Below, piece by piece: positions 7,832-18,314 of a stretch of 64,000 nt of DNA. Within the stretch, counting starts at the first letter, position 1; each line of letters begins with the position of its first letter. The stretch comes from an uncultured Desulfomicrobiaceae bacterium (GTDB lineage Bacteria > Desulfobacterota > Desulfovibrionia > Desulfovibrionales > Desulfomicrobiaceae). The position numbers were made by a program, and so were the translations under genes. The stretch is from positions 124,001 through 188,000 of the forward strand of contig CALKRN010000003.1 of the NCBI GenBank assembly GCA_937989665.1. Reading direction: 5' to 3'. A model generated the notes under the pieces. It did no database searches. It was given only the letters and a program-made list of their open reading frames with translations, and was not told the origin of the DNA.

Positions 7832-10800
7832 TTGCCCGATTTTTGCAATAGCTCTGGCGTGCGTGTACTCGTCTTTGCCAGCGCGTGCTGGTCTCTTGTG
7901 CTTGCCCTTGTCGTGCCGTCTGGAGGAGAAGCGGCGAGTCTGGCTTGGTCCCGGCAGCCCAATCATGAGCGCCTGACCGTCCGATTTGCCACTGGCCTGC
8001 CGTCCCTCGACGTTGTCCGTACCTCGGACAAGGAGATCACCCTCCGTTTGCCTGAGGATATCTGGGCGAGGGAAACCCGTCCCGCGCTCATTGACTTGAG
8101 TCCGTCACGCCTGGTTGCCGCCGTGCGGGTCGAGGAGCGGTCCATTGTCATCACCCTTCGGCGATCGGATGTGGAGCAAATGGTCTACACCATGGGGCGA
8201 GAGCAGGCCATTGTCGTCGAGCTCACGCGCCAACCCAAGACCCCGCCAGCCAACGCCACCCAATCCTCAGAAAATACTACCCTGGGGGACAAGGCTTCGG
8301 CCAATGCCACCCATCAAATGCCGGCAGCCAGCGCCATGGACGGCCCCGGCAATGCCACCGCGGCCCAAGCCATACCGCCATCGCCAGAACAGGCCCCACT
8401 AGGGCCAGGGCCGCAGGGCAATACCAGCGCCCAGGCTGTGGCCAACGCCACGGCCATCCCCTATCTCGATTCCCAACCGCCCGCTTCCGCGGGACCGACG
8501 ACGGCTCCGCTCCCGGAGTCCACGTCCGCTGGATCCAGGCTGCGCGCGGCCCTCAACGCCTCCCTTGCGGTCGCCCCGCACGCGGCAGCACCGCAACCTT
8601 TTCGGATTCGTTCCTCGGTCGTCGCTTCGGCCACGCCGGAGCAGCCGGCGGAGGTGGTAGCGCTTGCGCCAAAGACCCCGGAGGTTGCCGGTCCGGTCCC
8701 TGCGGCGGACTTCGGCAGTGGCGGGGCGCCTAGTGGCGAGGATGGAGGGATCCGTGGTGGGCCGCCGTCCCCGGGGTCAGGGCAGGTGGGCGAGGCCCGC
8801 CCCCACGAGTTGCCACCAGCCACGGCGGTGGATGCCAACGCCACGGTGTCTGCCCCAGCGCGGAGCCTTCCCCAGGATGTACCAGGGACCGTTTCCCCCA
8901 ATGCCACGGCCCAGCTCGCCTCCCCGCCATCGCAGTCCGCCTCACCGGTCAGTGCACCTGCAGCGGGCGGAGCGCAGGAGGCCCCACGCCAAATGGTGCC
9001 AGCGGACCAGCCAGCGCCTGCCGCTGGCGTCACGGCTGCTGCGCCAGCCAGCGCCGCCAACGCCACAGCGGACAATGCCACGGACGCGGCCCATGAGGCG
9101 GAGCTGGAGGCCCTCTTCCAAACCGTCCAAGATACCCTGGCCCGTGGCGACCTGGCCGGCGCCCTTGACGGCCTGGAAGGCCTGCGCCGTCATCCCCGTC
9201 TCCCGGATCGGTTGCGCGAGGAGGTCCTCTACACCCTCGCCGAGCTGCGCATGAAAGAGGCCAAAGACGACCTGGCAGGACACTACCTCAAGGTACGGGA
9301 GGCCTTTCTCGAAGCCCTTCATTTCAACCCCACCTCGGTCCGGGCCCCGCAAGCCCTCATTAACCTCGGCTACCTTAACCTCAGCGTAGGCAACGAACCG
9401 GAGGCCGAGGGCTATTTCGAGCTCTTACGGCGCAAGTATCCAAAAGATTTCAACCTGCCGCTCATCGATTACTATTGGGGGGAATACTTTGCCCGTCGGG
9501 GGCAGTGGTCCCGGGCTGCGGACCACTTCCAGGCGGTCATCCAGCAGTATCCGGACTCCCAACCTGTCCTGCCCAGTGCCGTGGGTCTGGTGCGGGCCCT
9601 GGCGGAGTTGGGTTTCTGGGCCAAGGCATGGGAGATTGTGGACTTTGTGGAAAAGCGCTGGCCGCGTTTCTACATCGACGACCCGGAATTCCTCTCCCTT
9701 GCTGGCCAGATCGCCATGCACAATGCATTGCTCGATGCCGCTCGCGAACGTCTGTGGCTCTACTACAACCTCCTCGGCACCAAAGGCCCTTCTGCCGATA
9801 TGGCCTTGGCGCGCATTGGCGATATTTATCTGCGCCAAGGCAAGACCCAAGCCGCTAAAACTGCCTATGAAAAGGCGGCGGCCGAATTTCCAGAGAGGGA
9901 AGGCGGCCTCATCAGCAAGATGCGCCTGGCAGAAGAAGGCATTGTCGATGCCCCAACCCTGGAGAGTATGGCGGCGATCTTTGACCGACCGTTTTCCCTT
10001 CGCCCTGAGCAGATCTACACGGATATTGTCACCCGTTTCCCCGATTCCCCCCTCGCTCCGGTGGCCCGCCTCAAACTCGCCATGTGGTACCTCTGGACTG
10101 GCCGCTTTGATGAGGCCATTGTCCAGGGGCGGCGTTTTCTCGCCGACTACCAGGGGCACAGTCTTACGCCGCGGGCTGAAGAAACAATCTTTACTGCACT
10201 CACCCGTTGGATGGCTCGAGACGCTGAGGAAGAAAATTTCCGTGGGCTCGTTACCCGCTTTGAGGCCAATCCCGATATGGCCGAGCGGATCCTGCAAAGC
10301 GATCGGCTACGTCTTGCCTTGGCCTTGGCCTACCTCAAGCTGGGCCAGCCCCAACGCACCCTCGAACTGGCACGACCATTCTTCTTTGGTGCCATCCCCC
10401 AGGGGGAGTTTTCCCTACCTGCCTTTGACCTGGCCCTGGCCGTGCTTGTGGATTTGGGGCGCTTTGCCGAGGTGGTGGAACTTGCAGCGCAGGTGAAAAA
10501 CTGGGACCTTGGCGAGGGACGACAGCGGCAACTGGACTACGCCCTCGCCTTGGCCTTTGAGAACTTAGGCCGCCAGGAGGATGCCCTCGGCCTGTGGACT
10601 CGCCTGGCCATCGATGTGGAGTTGCCTCCCACCCAACGGGGCCATGCCGTATATTTTCTTGCTCGGGCCGCCTATGCCGAAAGCGAGTGGGAGCGGGCGT
10701 ATCTTGCTGCCCAGGAGGCCCTCTCCCTCCTGCTCCACAAAGGAAGTGATCTTGGCAAGATTCGAGATACGCTCGCCATGCTGGTGGATATCACCGAGGG

Positions 10801-11050
10801 CACTGGCCGTCTCGAGGAGGCCCTTGGATGGGCGATGGAGTACGAACGCTTCGTGCAACCGAACAGCCCCGACTGGCCAAGGTGGATCTACCGCAAGGCG
10901 GCCATCCAACGCCGCTTGGCCCGAGAGGCTGAGTGGCGAGCAAGCCTTCAGGCCATCATTGATACGGCTCCGGATTCGCTGTACGCGCGCATGGCCAAGT
11001 CGGAACTCACCGATGCCGCCATTTTCCAACGGCTCAATCGTCTCCAATAG
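7832..11050 (+). CDS. Large exported TPR protein with sequon-rich linker
   Basis: A protein of about 1072 residues, probably periplasmic or envelope-attached. Residues 10-35 form a signal-peptide-like segment (RVLVFASACW, then a hydrophobic stretch, then GGEAA). Residues 36-135 resemble an AMIN-like beta domain. Residues 137-418 are a low-complexity Pro/Ala linker in which all 11 asparagines (141, 148, 158, 174, 197, 205, 242, 336, 357, 410, 415) sit in N-X-S/T sequons. Residues 420-1072 are alpha-helical tetratricopeptide repeats. The start is uncertain: TTG at 7832 has GGAGGGG 14 bases away, and GTG at 7859 would give a tighter signal peptide. It follows the sigma-54 activator by 25 bases. 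Function unknown; a scaffold role in envelope or motility assembly is possible. Confidence 0.8.
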   Translation: MPDFCNSSGVRVLVFASACWSLVLALVVPSGGEAASLAWSRQPNHERLTVRFATGLPSLDVVRTSDKEITLRLPEDIWARETRPALIDLSPSRLVAAVRVEERSIVITLRRSDVEQMVYTMGREQAIVVELTRQPKTPPANATQSSENTTLGDKASANATHQMPAASAMDGPGNATAAQAIPPSPEQAPLGPGPQGNTSAQAVANATAIPYLDSQPPASAGPTTAPLPESTSAGSRLRAALNASLAVAPHAAAPQPFRIRSSVVASATPEQPAEVVALAPKTPEVAGPVPAADFGSGGAPSGEDGGIRGGPPSPGSGQVGEARPHELPPATAVDANATVSAPARSLPQDVPGTVSPNATAQLASPPSQSASPVSAPAAGGAQEAPRQMVPADQPAPAAGVTAAAPASAANATADNATDAAHEAELEALFQTVQDTLARGDLAGALDGLEGLRRHPRLPDRLREEVLYTLAELRMKEAKDDLAGHYLKVREAFLEALHFNPTSVRAPQALINLGYLNLSVGNEPEAEGYFELLRRKYPKDFNLPLIDYYWGEYFARRGQWSRAADHFQAVIQQYPDSQPVLPSAVGLVRALAELGFWAKAWEIVDFVEKRWPRFYIDDPEFLSLAGQIAMHNALLDAARERLWLYYNLLGTKGPSADMALARIGDIYLRQGKTQAAKTAYEKAAAEFPEREGGLISKMRLAEEGIVDAPTLESMAAIFDRPFSLRPEQIYTDIVTRFPDSPLAPVARLKLAMWYLWTGRFDEAIVQGRRFLADYQGHSLTPRAEETIFTALTRWMARDAEEENFRGLVTRFEANPDMAERILQSDRLRLALALAYLKLGQPQRTLELARPFFFGAIPQGEFSLPAFDLALAVLVDLGRFAEVVELAAQVKNWDLGEGRQRQLDYALALAFENLGRQEDALGLWTRLAIDVELPPTQRGHAVYFLARAAYAESEWERAYLAAQEALSLLLHKGSDLGKIRDTLAMLVDITEGTGRLEEALGWAMEYERFVQPNSPDWPRWIYRKAAIQRRLAREAEWRASLQAIIDTAPDSLYARMAKSELTDAAIFQRLNRLQ

Positions 11051-11363
11051 CAACCTTGACCAGTGCGAAGGGTTCCTTTGGGCACCTGCTGGTGCAGGCT
11101 TGAACACTGGCAAGGAGAGGGGGCCCGCCAAAAGGCGTATTGTTTACGGTGCACGCATGCGTAGCCTGCGCGTTTCAGGGTAGAAGGCCTGCCTTCCGTT
11201 CGGCCGTTGCACCAAGACAGGATGGTTCCTTGCTTCCCACGGCAGGAATCCCTATCCCTTCAGGAGGTGGAAGACAGGGGCTGACTCCCGTCGCCTTGAG
11301 CGCCAGGGTTTTTTCTGTTTGGTTTGGGTGGACGAATCCCCAGGACCCAAGAAGGAGTCTTTT
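11051..11363 (+). other. Structured intergenic region, candidate ncRNA or leader
   Basis: No ORF of quality lies in these 313 bases. Several hairpins nest neatly. CTTG(a)CCAGTG at 11055-11065 pairs with 11105-11114 and encloses GCACC/GGTGC (11082-11086 with 11091-11095). GGTGCA (11148-11153) pairs with TGCACC (11208-11213) and encloses CCTG/CAGG (11165-11168 with 11176-11179) and a perfect GAAGG/CCTTC hairpin (11183-11196). A T6 run follows at 11309-11314, with only a weak stem before it. The Memo-like gene starts at 11364. I could not match it to tmRNA, SRP RNA, RNase P RNA or a known riboswitch core. Confidence 0.4.
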
Positions 11364-12176
11364 ATGTCTCAGGATCGTTTTCCTATAGTTGCTGGCCAGT
11401 TTTATCCCGATGACCCCGCCACCTTAGGGGGCGTCGTCCAGGCGGCCCTTGCCAAGGGAACGCCGCACCCTGAACCGACGATCCTCGCCATGGCCCCTCA
11501 TGCGGGCTACATGTTTTCGGGACGGTTGGCCGGGGCGACGATTGGTTCGGCGAACCTTGCGCCCACCGTCGTCCTCCTTGGTCCTAACCACACGGGCCTT
11601 GGCGCTCCCCTAGCGGTATGGCCCAAGGGACGATGGCTCTTTCCTGGAGGCTTCCTGGAAGTGGACGAGCCGCTGGCGGATGCCTTCCTTCAAGCCGAAC
11701 CCAGCCTGACGGCAGATACTGTGGCCCATCGCCGTGAGCATTCCCTTGAAGTGCTCCTCCCCTTTTTGCATGGCCGCAATCCGGCAACGCGCATCGTCCC
11801 CATTGCGGTAGCCGATCCTCGGCCGCAGGTCCTGGCAGGGGCAGCAAGTCGGATGGCCGAGGTCCTCCAGCGCTGGGGGGCACCGGTGAGCCTGGTGGTA
11901 AGCTCCGATATGAACCACTTTGCCGACGATGCCACGACGCGGCAAATCGACCGCCTTGCCATCGAACGCATCCTCGCCCTTGACCCCATGGGGCTTTATG
12001 GAACGGTGCGCGAGCATGACATCTCCATGTGCGGGGTCTTCCCCATGACGCTCGGGCTGCAACTCGCCTTGCTCCTGGGGGCGCGGCAGGCGAAGCTCGT
12101 GGGCTACTCCACCTCTGGAGAAGTTAACGGCGACATGGACCGTGTTGTGGGATATTGCGGGGTGCTTGTGTTTTAG
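11364..12176 (+). CDS. amrB: AmmeMemoRadiSam system protein B (Memo-like)
   Basis: A 270-residue Memo/dioxygenase-LigB-like protein. Visible family blocks are VAGQFYPDDPATL at the N-terminus, the metal-ligand region MAPHAGYMFSGR, LLGPNHTGLG, REHSLEVLLPFL, and SSDMNHFADD with later HDISMCG. The ATG at 11364 is preceded by AAGGAG. In other genomes it is associated with an AMMECR1 protein and a radical SAM protein; neither is adjacent here. The biochemical reaction of the bacterial system is not established. It follows the structured region 11051-11363. Confidence 0.88.
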   Translation: MSQDRFPIVAGQFYPDDPATLGGVVQAALAKGTPHPEPTILAMAPHAGYMFSGRLAGATIGSANLAPTVVLLGPNHTGLGAPLAVWPKGRWLFPGGFLEVDEPLADAFLQAEPSLTADTVAHRREHSLEVLLPFLHGRNPATRIVPIAVADPRPQVLAGAASRMAEVLQRWGAPVSLVVSSDMNHFADDATTRQIDRLAIERILALDPMGLYGTVREHDISMCGVFPMTLGLQLALLLGARQAKLVGYSTSGEVNGDMDRVVGYCGVLVF

Positions 12177-12188
12177 TTCCTGGCCTGT

Positions 12189-12280
12189 GATTTTGGGTCG
12201 GCGAGAAAGTATCTGATTGGGATTAGTGGGGCTATTTCAAGCCATCTGACCTGTGGAAGGATTTTGGGTCGGCGAGAAAG
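12189..12280. repeat. Pair of perfect 21-bp direct repeats
   Basis: The 21-base unit GATTTTGGGTCGGCGAGAAA+G occurs at 12189-12209 and again at 12260-12280, 71 bases apart, each preceded by CCTGTG nearby. The second copy lies within the non-family 3' tail of folD. Read on the minus strand the unit can encode FLADPKS. I did not see further copies in the window. It may mark a small duplication or a decayed insertion. Confidence 0.8.
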
Positions 12281-13208
12281 ATGCGCTCGTCGTTGTTCCG
12301 GCCGTTCGCGGGTGCGATGCGGTACGGGTGCAGGGAGAGGAACAACAGCAGCTCGCCTCGGTTCTTCCGGTATGCTGGTAGTATGCGGTGAGGGTATTGT
12401 GCAGGAGCATGGCGATGGTCATGGGTCCCACCCCGCCAGGTACTGGGGTGATGGCGCTGACCTTGGCACAGAGGGCCGCGTAGTCGCAGTCACCTACCAA
12501 ACCTGCCGCAGTGCGGTTGATGCCCACATCCACCACCACCGCGCCTTCTGCGACCATACCTTCACGGATGAGGCACGGGCTGCCGACCGCAGCCACGAGG
12601 ATGTCCCCTTGGCGGGTGATGGCCGCCAGGTCCGGGGTGCGGGAGTGGCATACGGTCACCGTGGCATGGGCCTCCAGGAGCATGAGGGCCATGGGTTTGC
12701 CGACGATTGTGCTCCGGCCAACGACCACCGCGTGTTTGCCGGCTAAGGGAATGGCATATTGCCGCAAGAGCTCCATAACGCCAGCCGGGGTGCAGGGGCG
12801 AAGCCCGGGCAACCCTTGGACGAGGCGGCCCATGTTCTCGGGGTGAAACCCATCCACGTCCTTGGTCGGATCGATGCAGGTCAGACAACGCTGGGCATCA
12901 AGCCCGGCGGGAAGCGGCAGCTGGAGGAGGATGCCATCGACTTCGGGGTCGGCATTGAGCTCCGCAATGGTGGACTCGAGGGCCGCTTGCGCGATGTCCG
13001 CAGGCAGGCGCAGGACCCGCGAGGTCATGCCCACTTCCTGACAGGCGGCTTCCTTGTTGCGCACGTACACCAGGGAGGCGGGGTTGTCGCCCACGAGGAG
13101 GACAACGAGACCTGGGGCCCGTTTGCCCTCCTGGCGCAAGGCGGTAATCGCTTCTTGGATATCCGTCCGGATGCGGGCGGCCGTGGTCTTGCCGTCGAGA
13201 ACAAGCAT
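12237..13208 (-). CDS. folD: Bifunctional methylenetetrahydrofolate dehydrogenase/cyclohydrolase with odd C-terminal tail
   Basis: Interconverts methylene-, methenyl- and formyl-tetrahydrofolate using NADP. Diagnostic blocks are present: [14 protein letters not shown] with the catalytic Lys, [13 protein letters not shown], the nucleotide motif [16 protein letters not shown] and [16 protein letters not shown]. Family sequence ends near residue 280 ([12 protein letters not shown]). The reading frame then continues for about 40 Ser/Thr/Cys-rich residues, giving 323 instead of about 285. That tail contains a 21-bp repeat copy, so it probably arose by a frameshift or insertion at the 3' end. It lies downstream of eno with a 58-base gap. 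Confidence 0.92.
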   Translation of the reverse strand: MLVLDGKTTAARIRTDIQEAITALRQEGKRAPGLVVLLVGDNPASLVYVRNKEAACQEVGMTSRVLRLPADIAQAALESTIAELNADPEVDGILLQLPLPAGLDAQRCLTCIDPTKDVDGFHPENMGRLVQGLPGLRPCTPAGVMELLRQYAIPLAGKHAVVVGRSTIVGKPMALMLLEAHATVTVCHSRTPDLAAITRQGDILVAAVGSPCLIREGMVAEGAVVVDVGINRTAAGLVGDCDYAALCAKVSAITPVPGGVGPMTIAMLLHNTLTAYYQHTGRTEASCCCSSPCTRTASHPRTAGTTTSASFSPTQNPSTGQMA

Positions 13209-13266
13209 AGGGGCTCCTTCAACACCCTGGCGGGGCAGTCCAACGACTGCCCCACAGCAGGCGGCA

Positions 13267-15353
<2,087 letters not shown>

Positions 15354-15649
15354 GGGGTGCTCTGTACGCTGTTATGGAGAAAAGACAAGGCTAGTGGAAG
15401 GCTTGAGACCTTGTAGTGCCCAAAAAGGGGCCCGCATCCTGCGCAGTCCTGGGGCTGCGGCGCAGATGGGTAGTTGCCGCGGCAGGCTAGGGGAGAGGCG
15501 GTGTCCCCAGGTGGCGGCGAGGATGCGGAGGACGCGGTCCGGTGCATGGGGTGGGCGGCGATCGGCCTGACCTTGAGCTTGGAGGCACTTCGGCATAGAG
15601 GCGCCAACGACGTGTCGAGGCCGTTGGCGAACGTTTTTTGGAGGTGATT
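15354..15649 (+). promoter_or_regulatory. Structured leader/ncRNA candidate before the Trm112-like/TatD operon
   Basis: Nested long-range complementarity is visible. GTGCC 15416-15420 pairs with GGCAC 15584-15588, CAA 15421-15423 with TTG 15579-15581, AAGG 15425-15428 with CCTT 15571-15574, GGCC 15429-15432 with GGCC 15564-15567, and CGCATCCT 15433-15440 with AGGATGCG 15520-15527. A strong terminator (15602-15639) closes the region, and its T run touches the Shine-Dalgarno of the next gene. This is either a cis-acting leader or an independent RNA. I recognise no known family. Confidence 0.45.
15602..15639 (+). terminator. Intrinsic terminator directly ahead of the Trm112-like gene
   Basis: CGCCAACG (15602-15609) pairs perfectly with CGTTGGCG (15622-15629), followed by T6 at 15634-15639. 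The GGAGGT ribosome site of the next gene starts at 15640. A terminator abutting a ribosome site suggests conditional readthrough or the end of a small RNA. Confidence 0.75.
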
Positions 15650-15853
15650 ATGGCCCTGCATCCTGAGTTATTGCAGATTTTGTGTTGTCCGGTGTGCAAA
15701 GGAGGTCTTGTGGTGCTCGGGGCCGAGGAGGGCTTGCTGTGCTCCGCCTGCCAGCTGGTCTATCCGGTGCGCGACGAGATCCCGGTCATGCTTGTGGAGG
15801 AGGCCGTGCCCCAGGCCAAGTGGGAGGCCGGGGCACGGGAGGTAGAGCGGTGA
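15650..15853 (+). CDS. Trm112-like/UPF0434 small zinc-ribbon protein
   Basis: A 67-residue protein starting [20 protein letters not shown] and carrying a second cysteine pair ([20 protein letters not shown]). This is the YcaR/Trm112p-like pattern with two zinc-knuckle CxxC motifs. In other organisms Trm112 proteins activate methyltransferases; the role of the bacterial form is not clear. The ATG at 15650 is preceded by GGAGGT. Its stop overlaps the TatD start (GTGA). Confidence 0.85.
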   Translation: MALHPELLQILCCPVCKGGLVVLGAEEGLLCSACQLVYPVRDEIPVMLVEEAVPQAKWEAGAREVER

Positions 15854-16686
15854 GCAAAAAACACCCTTCGCGACCCCTCCCGCAGCCACTGCCCGCAGGA
15901 GGGGTCGATACCCACGCCCATCTGGATGGCAGCCGCTATCCCGATCCTCTCGCGGTCCTGGCGCGGGCTCGCGGGCTTGGGGTGACGGCGGTGGGCAATG
16001 TCTTTTTGGGCCCGGCGGCCTATGCGGCTGAGCGGCAGCGCTTGGCCCAGCCTGGGGTGTTTTTTTTGCTGGGTATCCATCCCCATGAGGCCGGAGACGT
16101 CACCCCGGCAACCCTGGCCGCCATGGAGGCCGCCTTCCAACAGGACCCGCAGTTGCGGGCTGTGGGGGAGATTGGCCTTGACTACCACTATGATTTTCAT
16201 CCCCGTGGGGTGCAGCAAGATGCCTTCCGGCGCCAGTTGGAGCTCGCGCAGCGCGTAGGTCGACCGGTGGTGGTCCACAGCCGCGAGGCCGAGGACGATA
16301 CGTTGCGCATCCTGGAAGAGATGGGCTTGGTCCACTCCCCGGTGCTCTGGCATTGCTTTGGCCTCGGGGCGGATTGGGCCGCGGAAATCCTCGGACGTGG
16401 CTGGATCGTCTCCATCCCTGGACCGGTGACCTTTCCCAAGAACACCTCCTTGCGCGACGCCGTGACGGCCTTGCCGCCGGATGGCTTTGTCCTGGAGACC
16501 GATTGCCCCTATCTGGCCCCCGAGCCGTACCGTGGCCAGCGCAATGAGCCGGGGTTATTGGTCTTTACTGCCCGGGAGGTGGCCCGGCTGCGAGGGGAGA
16601 CCGCCGAAGCCCTCTGGCGGCGTTGTGGGGCTACGGCGCGGCGCTTCTTCGGGATCGAAGATGATGGGGACATGCAAGGCCGCTAA
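15850..16686 (+). CDS. TatD-family metal-dependent DNase
   Basis: A 278-residue TIM-barrel hydrolase. Metal-binding motifs appear in order: [41 protein letters not shown] and the closing [20 protein letters not shown]. TatD enzymes act as 3'-5' exonucleases on DNA. The GTG start at 15850 overlaps the previous stop as GTGA. The last 132 bases overlap the convergent DUF4911 gene. Confidence 0.9.
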   Translation: MSKKHPSRPLPQPLPAGGVDTHAHLDGSRYPDPLAVLARARGLGVTAVGNVFLGPAAYAAERQRLAQPGVFFLLGIHPHEAGDVTPATLAAMEAAFQQDPQLRAVGEIGLDYHYDFHPRGVQQDAFRRQLELAQRVGRPVVVHSREAEDDTLRILEEMGLVHSPVLWHCFGLGADWAAEILGRGWIVSIPGPVTFPKNTSLRDAVTALPPDGFVLETDCPYLAPEPYRGQRNEPGLLVFTAREVARLRGETAEALWRRCGATARRFFGIEDDGDMQGR

Positions 16687-16929
16687 CAGGGCGCGGAGGG
16701 CCGCCTCGCCATCTCGGGTGCAGCGCAGTTTGACCACGGCCCGAAAGCGGTCGAGGACCGTGGCCACGGCCAGATGACCATAGCCCTCAAGAAGAAAGCG
16801 AAAGCGGGCAATGGCCGGACGTGGTACCTCGACGTAGAGGATGCGGCTGCGTCGGCGCCGGAGGGCGCTGGCAGCGTCCTGGGGGCGGTCCTGCGCTGGC
16901 AAGGGATTGGGTCCTGAGCGGTCGTGCAT
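16555..16929 (-). CDS. DUF4911 domain protein
   Basis: A 124-residue ORF whose residues 29-90 (RILYVEVPRPAIARFRFLLE onward through GHLAVATVLDRFRAVVKLRC) resemble the DUF4911 family found in deltaproteobacteria. The function is unknown. The N-terminal 28 residues are low-complexity, so the start could lie further in. The 3' part overlaps tatD on the other strand by 132 bases, but most of the conserved core (about 16660-16842) lies outside tatD. It reads in the same direction as the aminopeptidase gene upstream. Confidence 0.6.
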   Translation of the reverse strand: MHDRSGPNPLPAQDRPQDAASALRRRRSRILYVEVPRPAIARFRFLLEGYGHLAVATVLDRFRAVVKLRCTRDGEAALRALLAALHVPIIFDPEEAPRRSPTTPPEGFGGLPSQPGHLPGSKDQ

Positions 16930-17261
16930 GGAGGCCTTCTTGGCGGGGGTCCTGGCAGGCGTCAAGGAACGTAAGGGTAGCAGGTGTGCCTTGTCGTTCC
17001 TCGTGTTGATGTGCACGGGGAGGAGGTGGTGCCGCAGGACTTCGCAGCAGGGCTTGAGGGGGCCATGGAGCGTGGTGCTCTGGTGGCAGCGGGCTCCATT
17101 CCAAAGTGCGAAGGCAGCCTGTGCGCCGCGCGCGGTGATGGCTCGCAGTGCTCTGGTGGTAGAGCGGGCGCCCCTTCGATACTCCGTGGGCGTGGAGCGC
17201 GGGCATCGTGCTTCGACGTCTCGTGGAGGAGCGTCGGCGGTGGTGCTGCGCTCCTTTTGGC
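16930..17261. other. Spacer with no recognised gene
   Basis: These 332 bases separate the DUF4911 gene from the aminopeptidase gene. Open frames exist on both strands but none shows family-like sequence. A short stretch GTGCTCTGGTGG occurs twice (around 17078 and 17147). I see no clear terminator. Confidence 0.5.
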
Positions 17262-18314
17262 TTAGAGCACCTCGTGGCCGTCTTCGGTGATGTGGACCAT
17301 GTATTCCCAGCGCACGCCTCCCCAGGGAAAATAGAGCCCTGGCTCCACAGTTACCACCATGCCCGGGGCAAGGAGGGTTTCTTCGTGGGTCGCCAGGCGC
17401 GGGGCTTCGTGGGTCTCCAGACCCACGCCATGGCCGAGGCTGTGGGTGAAGTGCTCGGCTACGCCATGGCGGGCAAAGAATTCTCGGACAACCCGGTCTG
17501 GCTCTGCGGCTGGCACCCCTGGGCCAAGGATGGCGATGGCTCGGGCCTGGGCTTCTTGGACAAGGTCCAGGGCGCGGGCAAATTCCGAGGATGGGGAGCG
17601 GCCAAACCACAGACTGCGGGTTTGGTCGGAGCAATACCCGGCCAGCCGACAGCCCATGTCCACAAGCACCGGCATTTCTGGGCAAAGGGGAGTTGTCCCG
17701 GGGATGGCATGGGCCTTGGCGCTGTTGGGACCAAAACCGACGATGGTGGGAAAGCTCAGGGCCTCGGCCCCGGCTTCACGGAAGCGGCGCTCGAGCTCCC
17801 ACGCGAGTTCGGCCTCGTGGATTCCCACTGTGAGGAGCTGCGGTAGGGCGGCAAAGACATTATGGTTGAGGGCGCAGGCGGCCCGCAGGCGGTCCATCTC
17901 CTCGGGTCCCTTGATTTGGCGCAGCTGCTCCACCAATGGGGGGGCGGCATGCAGCGTCAGTTTCTGGGCCAGGGCGTGGTATTCTCGCACAGACAAATAA
18001 TCTTCCTCGATCCAGAGGTTGCGAACTCCAGCATCGTGGAGGATGGTCGCCAGTTCTGTGCGGCGGCGGTAGATGACGACTTGTTCAGCGGCCAGGAGCT
18101 CCAGGGCGGTTTCGCGAAAGCGGGCGTCCGTCAGTAGCAGGTCCGGTCCGTCGTGGCGTATGAGGAGTACGCCTGAGGACTCAGCGCATTGGCTGTCATG
18201 GAGTTCAAAGCCGGTGAGATAAAAGCGGTTGGCTGGGCTGGAGACGAGCAGATGGGTGACCCCGGCTTCGGCCATGGTGGCACGCAGCTGGGCACGGCGG
18301 TGGGCATAGGGCAT
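17262..18314 (-). CDS. Xaa-Pro aminopeptidase (M24 family)
   Basis: Metallopeptidase that removes N-terminal residues before proline; 350 residues. The creatinase N-domain includes THLLVSSPANRFYLTGFE. The catalytic pita-bread domain shows the metal ligands in order: VLVDMGCRLAGYCSDQTRSL (two Asp), HSLGHGVGLETHE (His), TVEPGLYFP (Glu) and GVRWEYMVHI (Glu). The ATG at 18314 follows GGAGGT. It ends slightly earlier than many homologues, directly after the conserved EDGHEVL. Confidence 0.9.
   Translation of the reverse strand: MPYAHRRAQLRATMAEAGVTHLLVSSPANRFYLTGFELHDSQCAESSGVLLIRHDGPDLLLTDARFRETALELLAAEQVVIYRRRTELATILHDAGVRNLWIEEDYLSVREYHALAQKLTLHAAPPLVEQLRQIKGPEEMDRLRAACALNHNVFAALPQLLTVGIHEAELAWELERRFREAGAEALSFPTIVGFGPNSAKAHAIPGTTPLCPEMPVLVDMGCRLAGYCSDQTRSLWFGRSPSSEFARALDLVQEAQARAIAILGPGVPAAEPDRVVREFFARHGVAEHFTHSLGHGVGLETHEAPRLATHEETLLAPGMVVTVEPGLYFPWGGVRWEYMVHITEDGHEVL

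Noticed and set aside
11051-11363. tmRNA, SRP RNA, RNase P RNA or TPP/c-di-GMP riboswitch
   Set aside because: The hallmark conserved segments of each were looked for and not found.
12189-12280. 21-bp repeats as a CRISPR array
   Set aside because: There are only two copies, one inside a coding frame, with no leader or cas genes.
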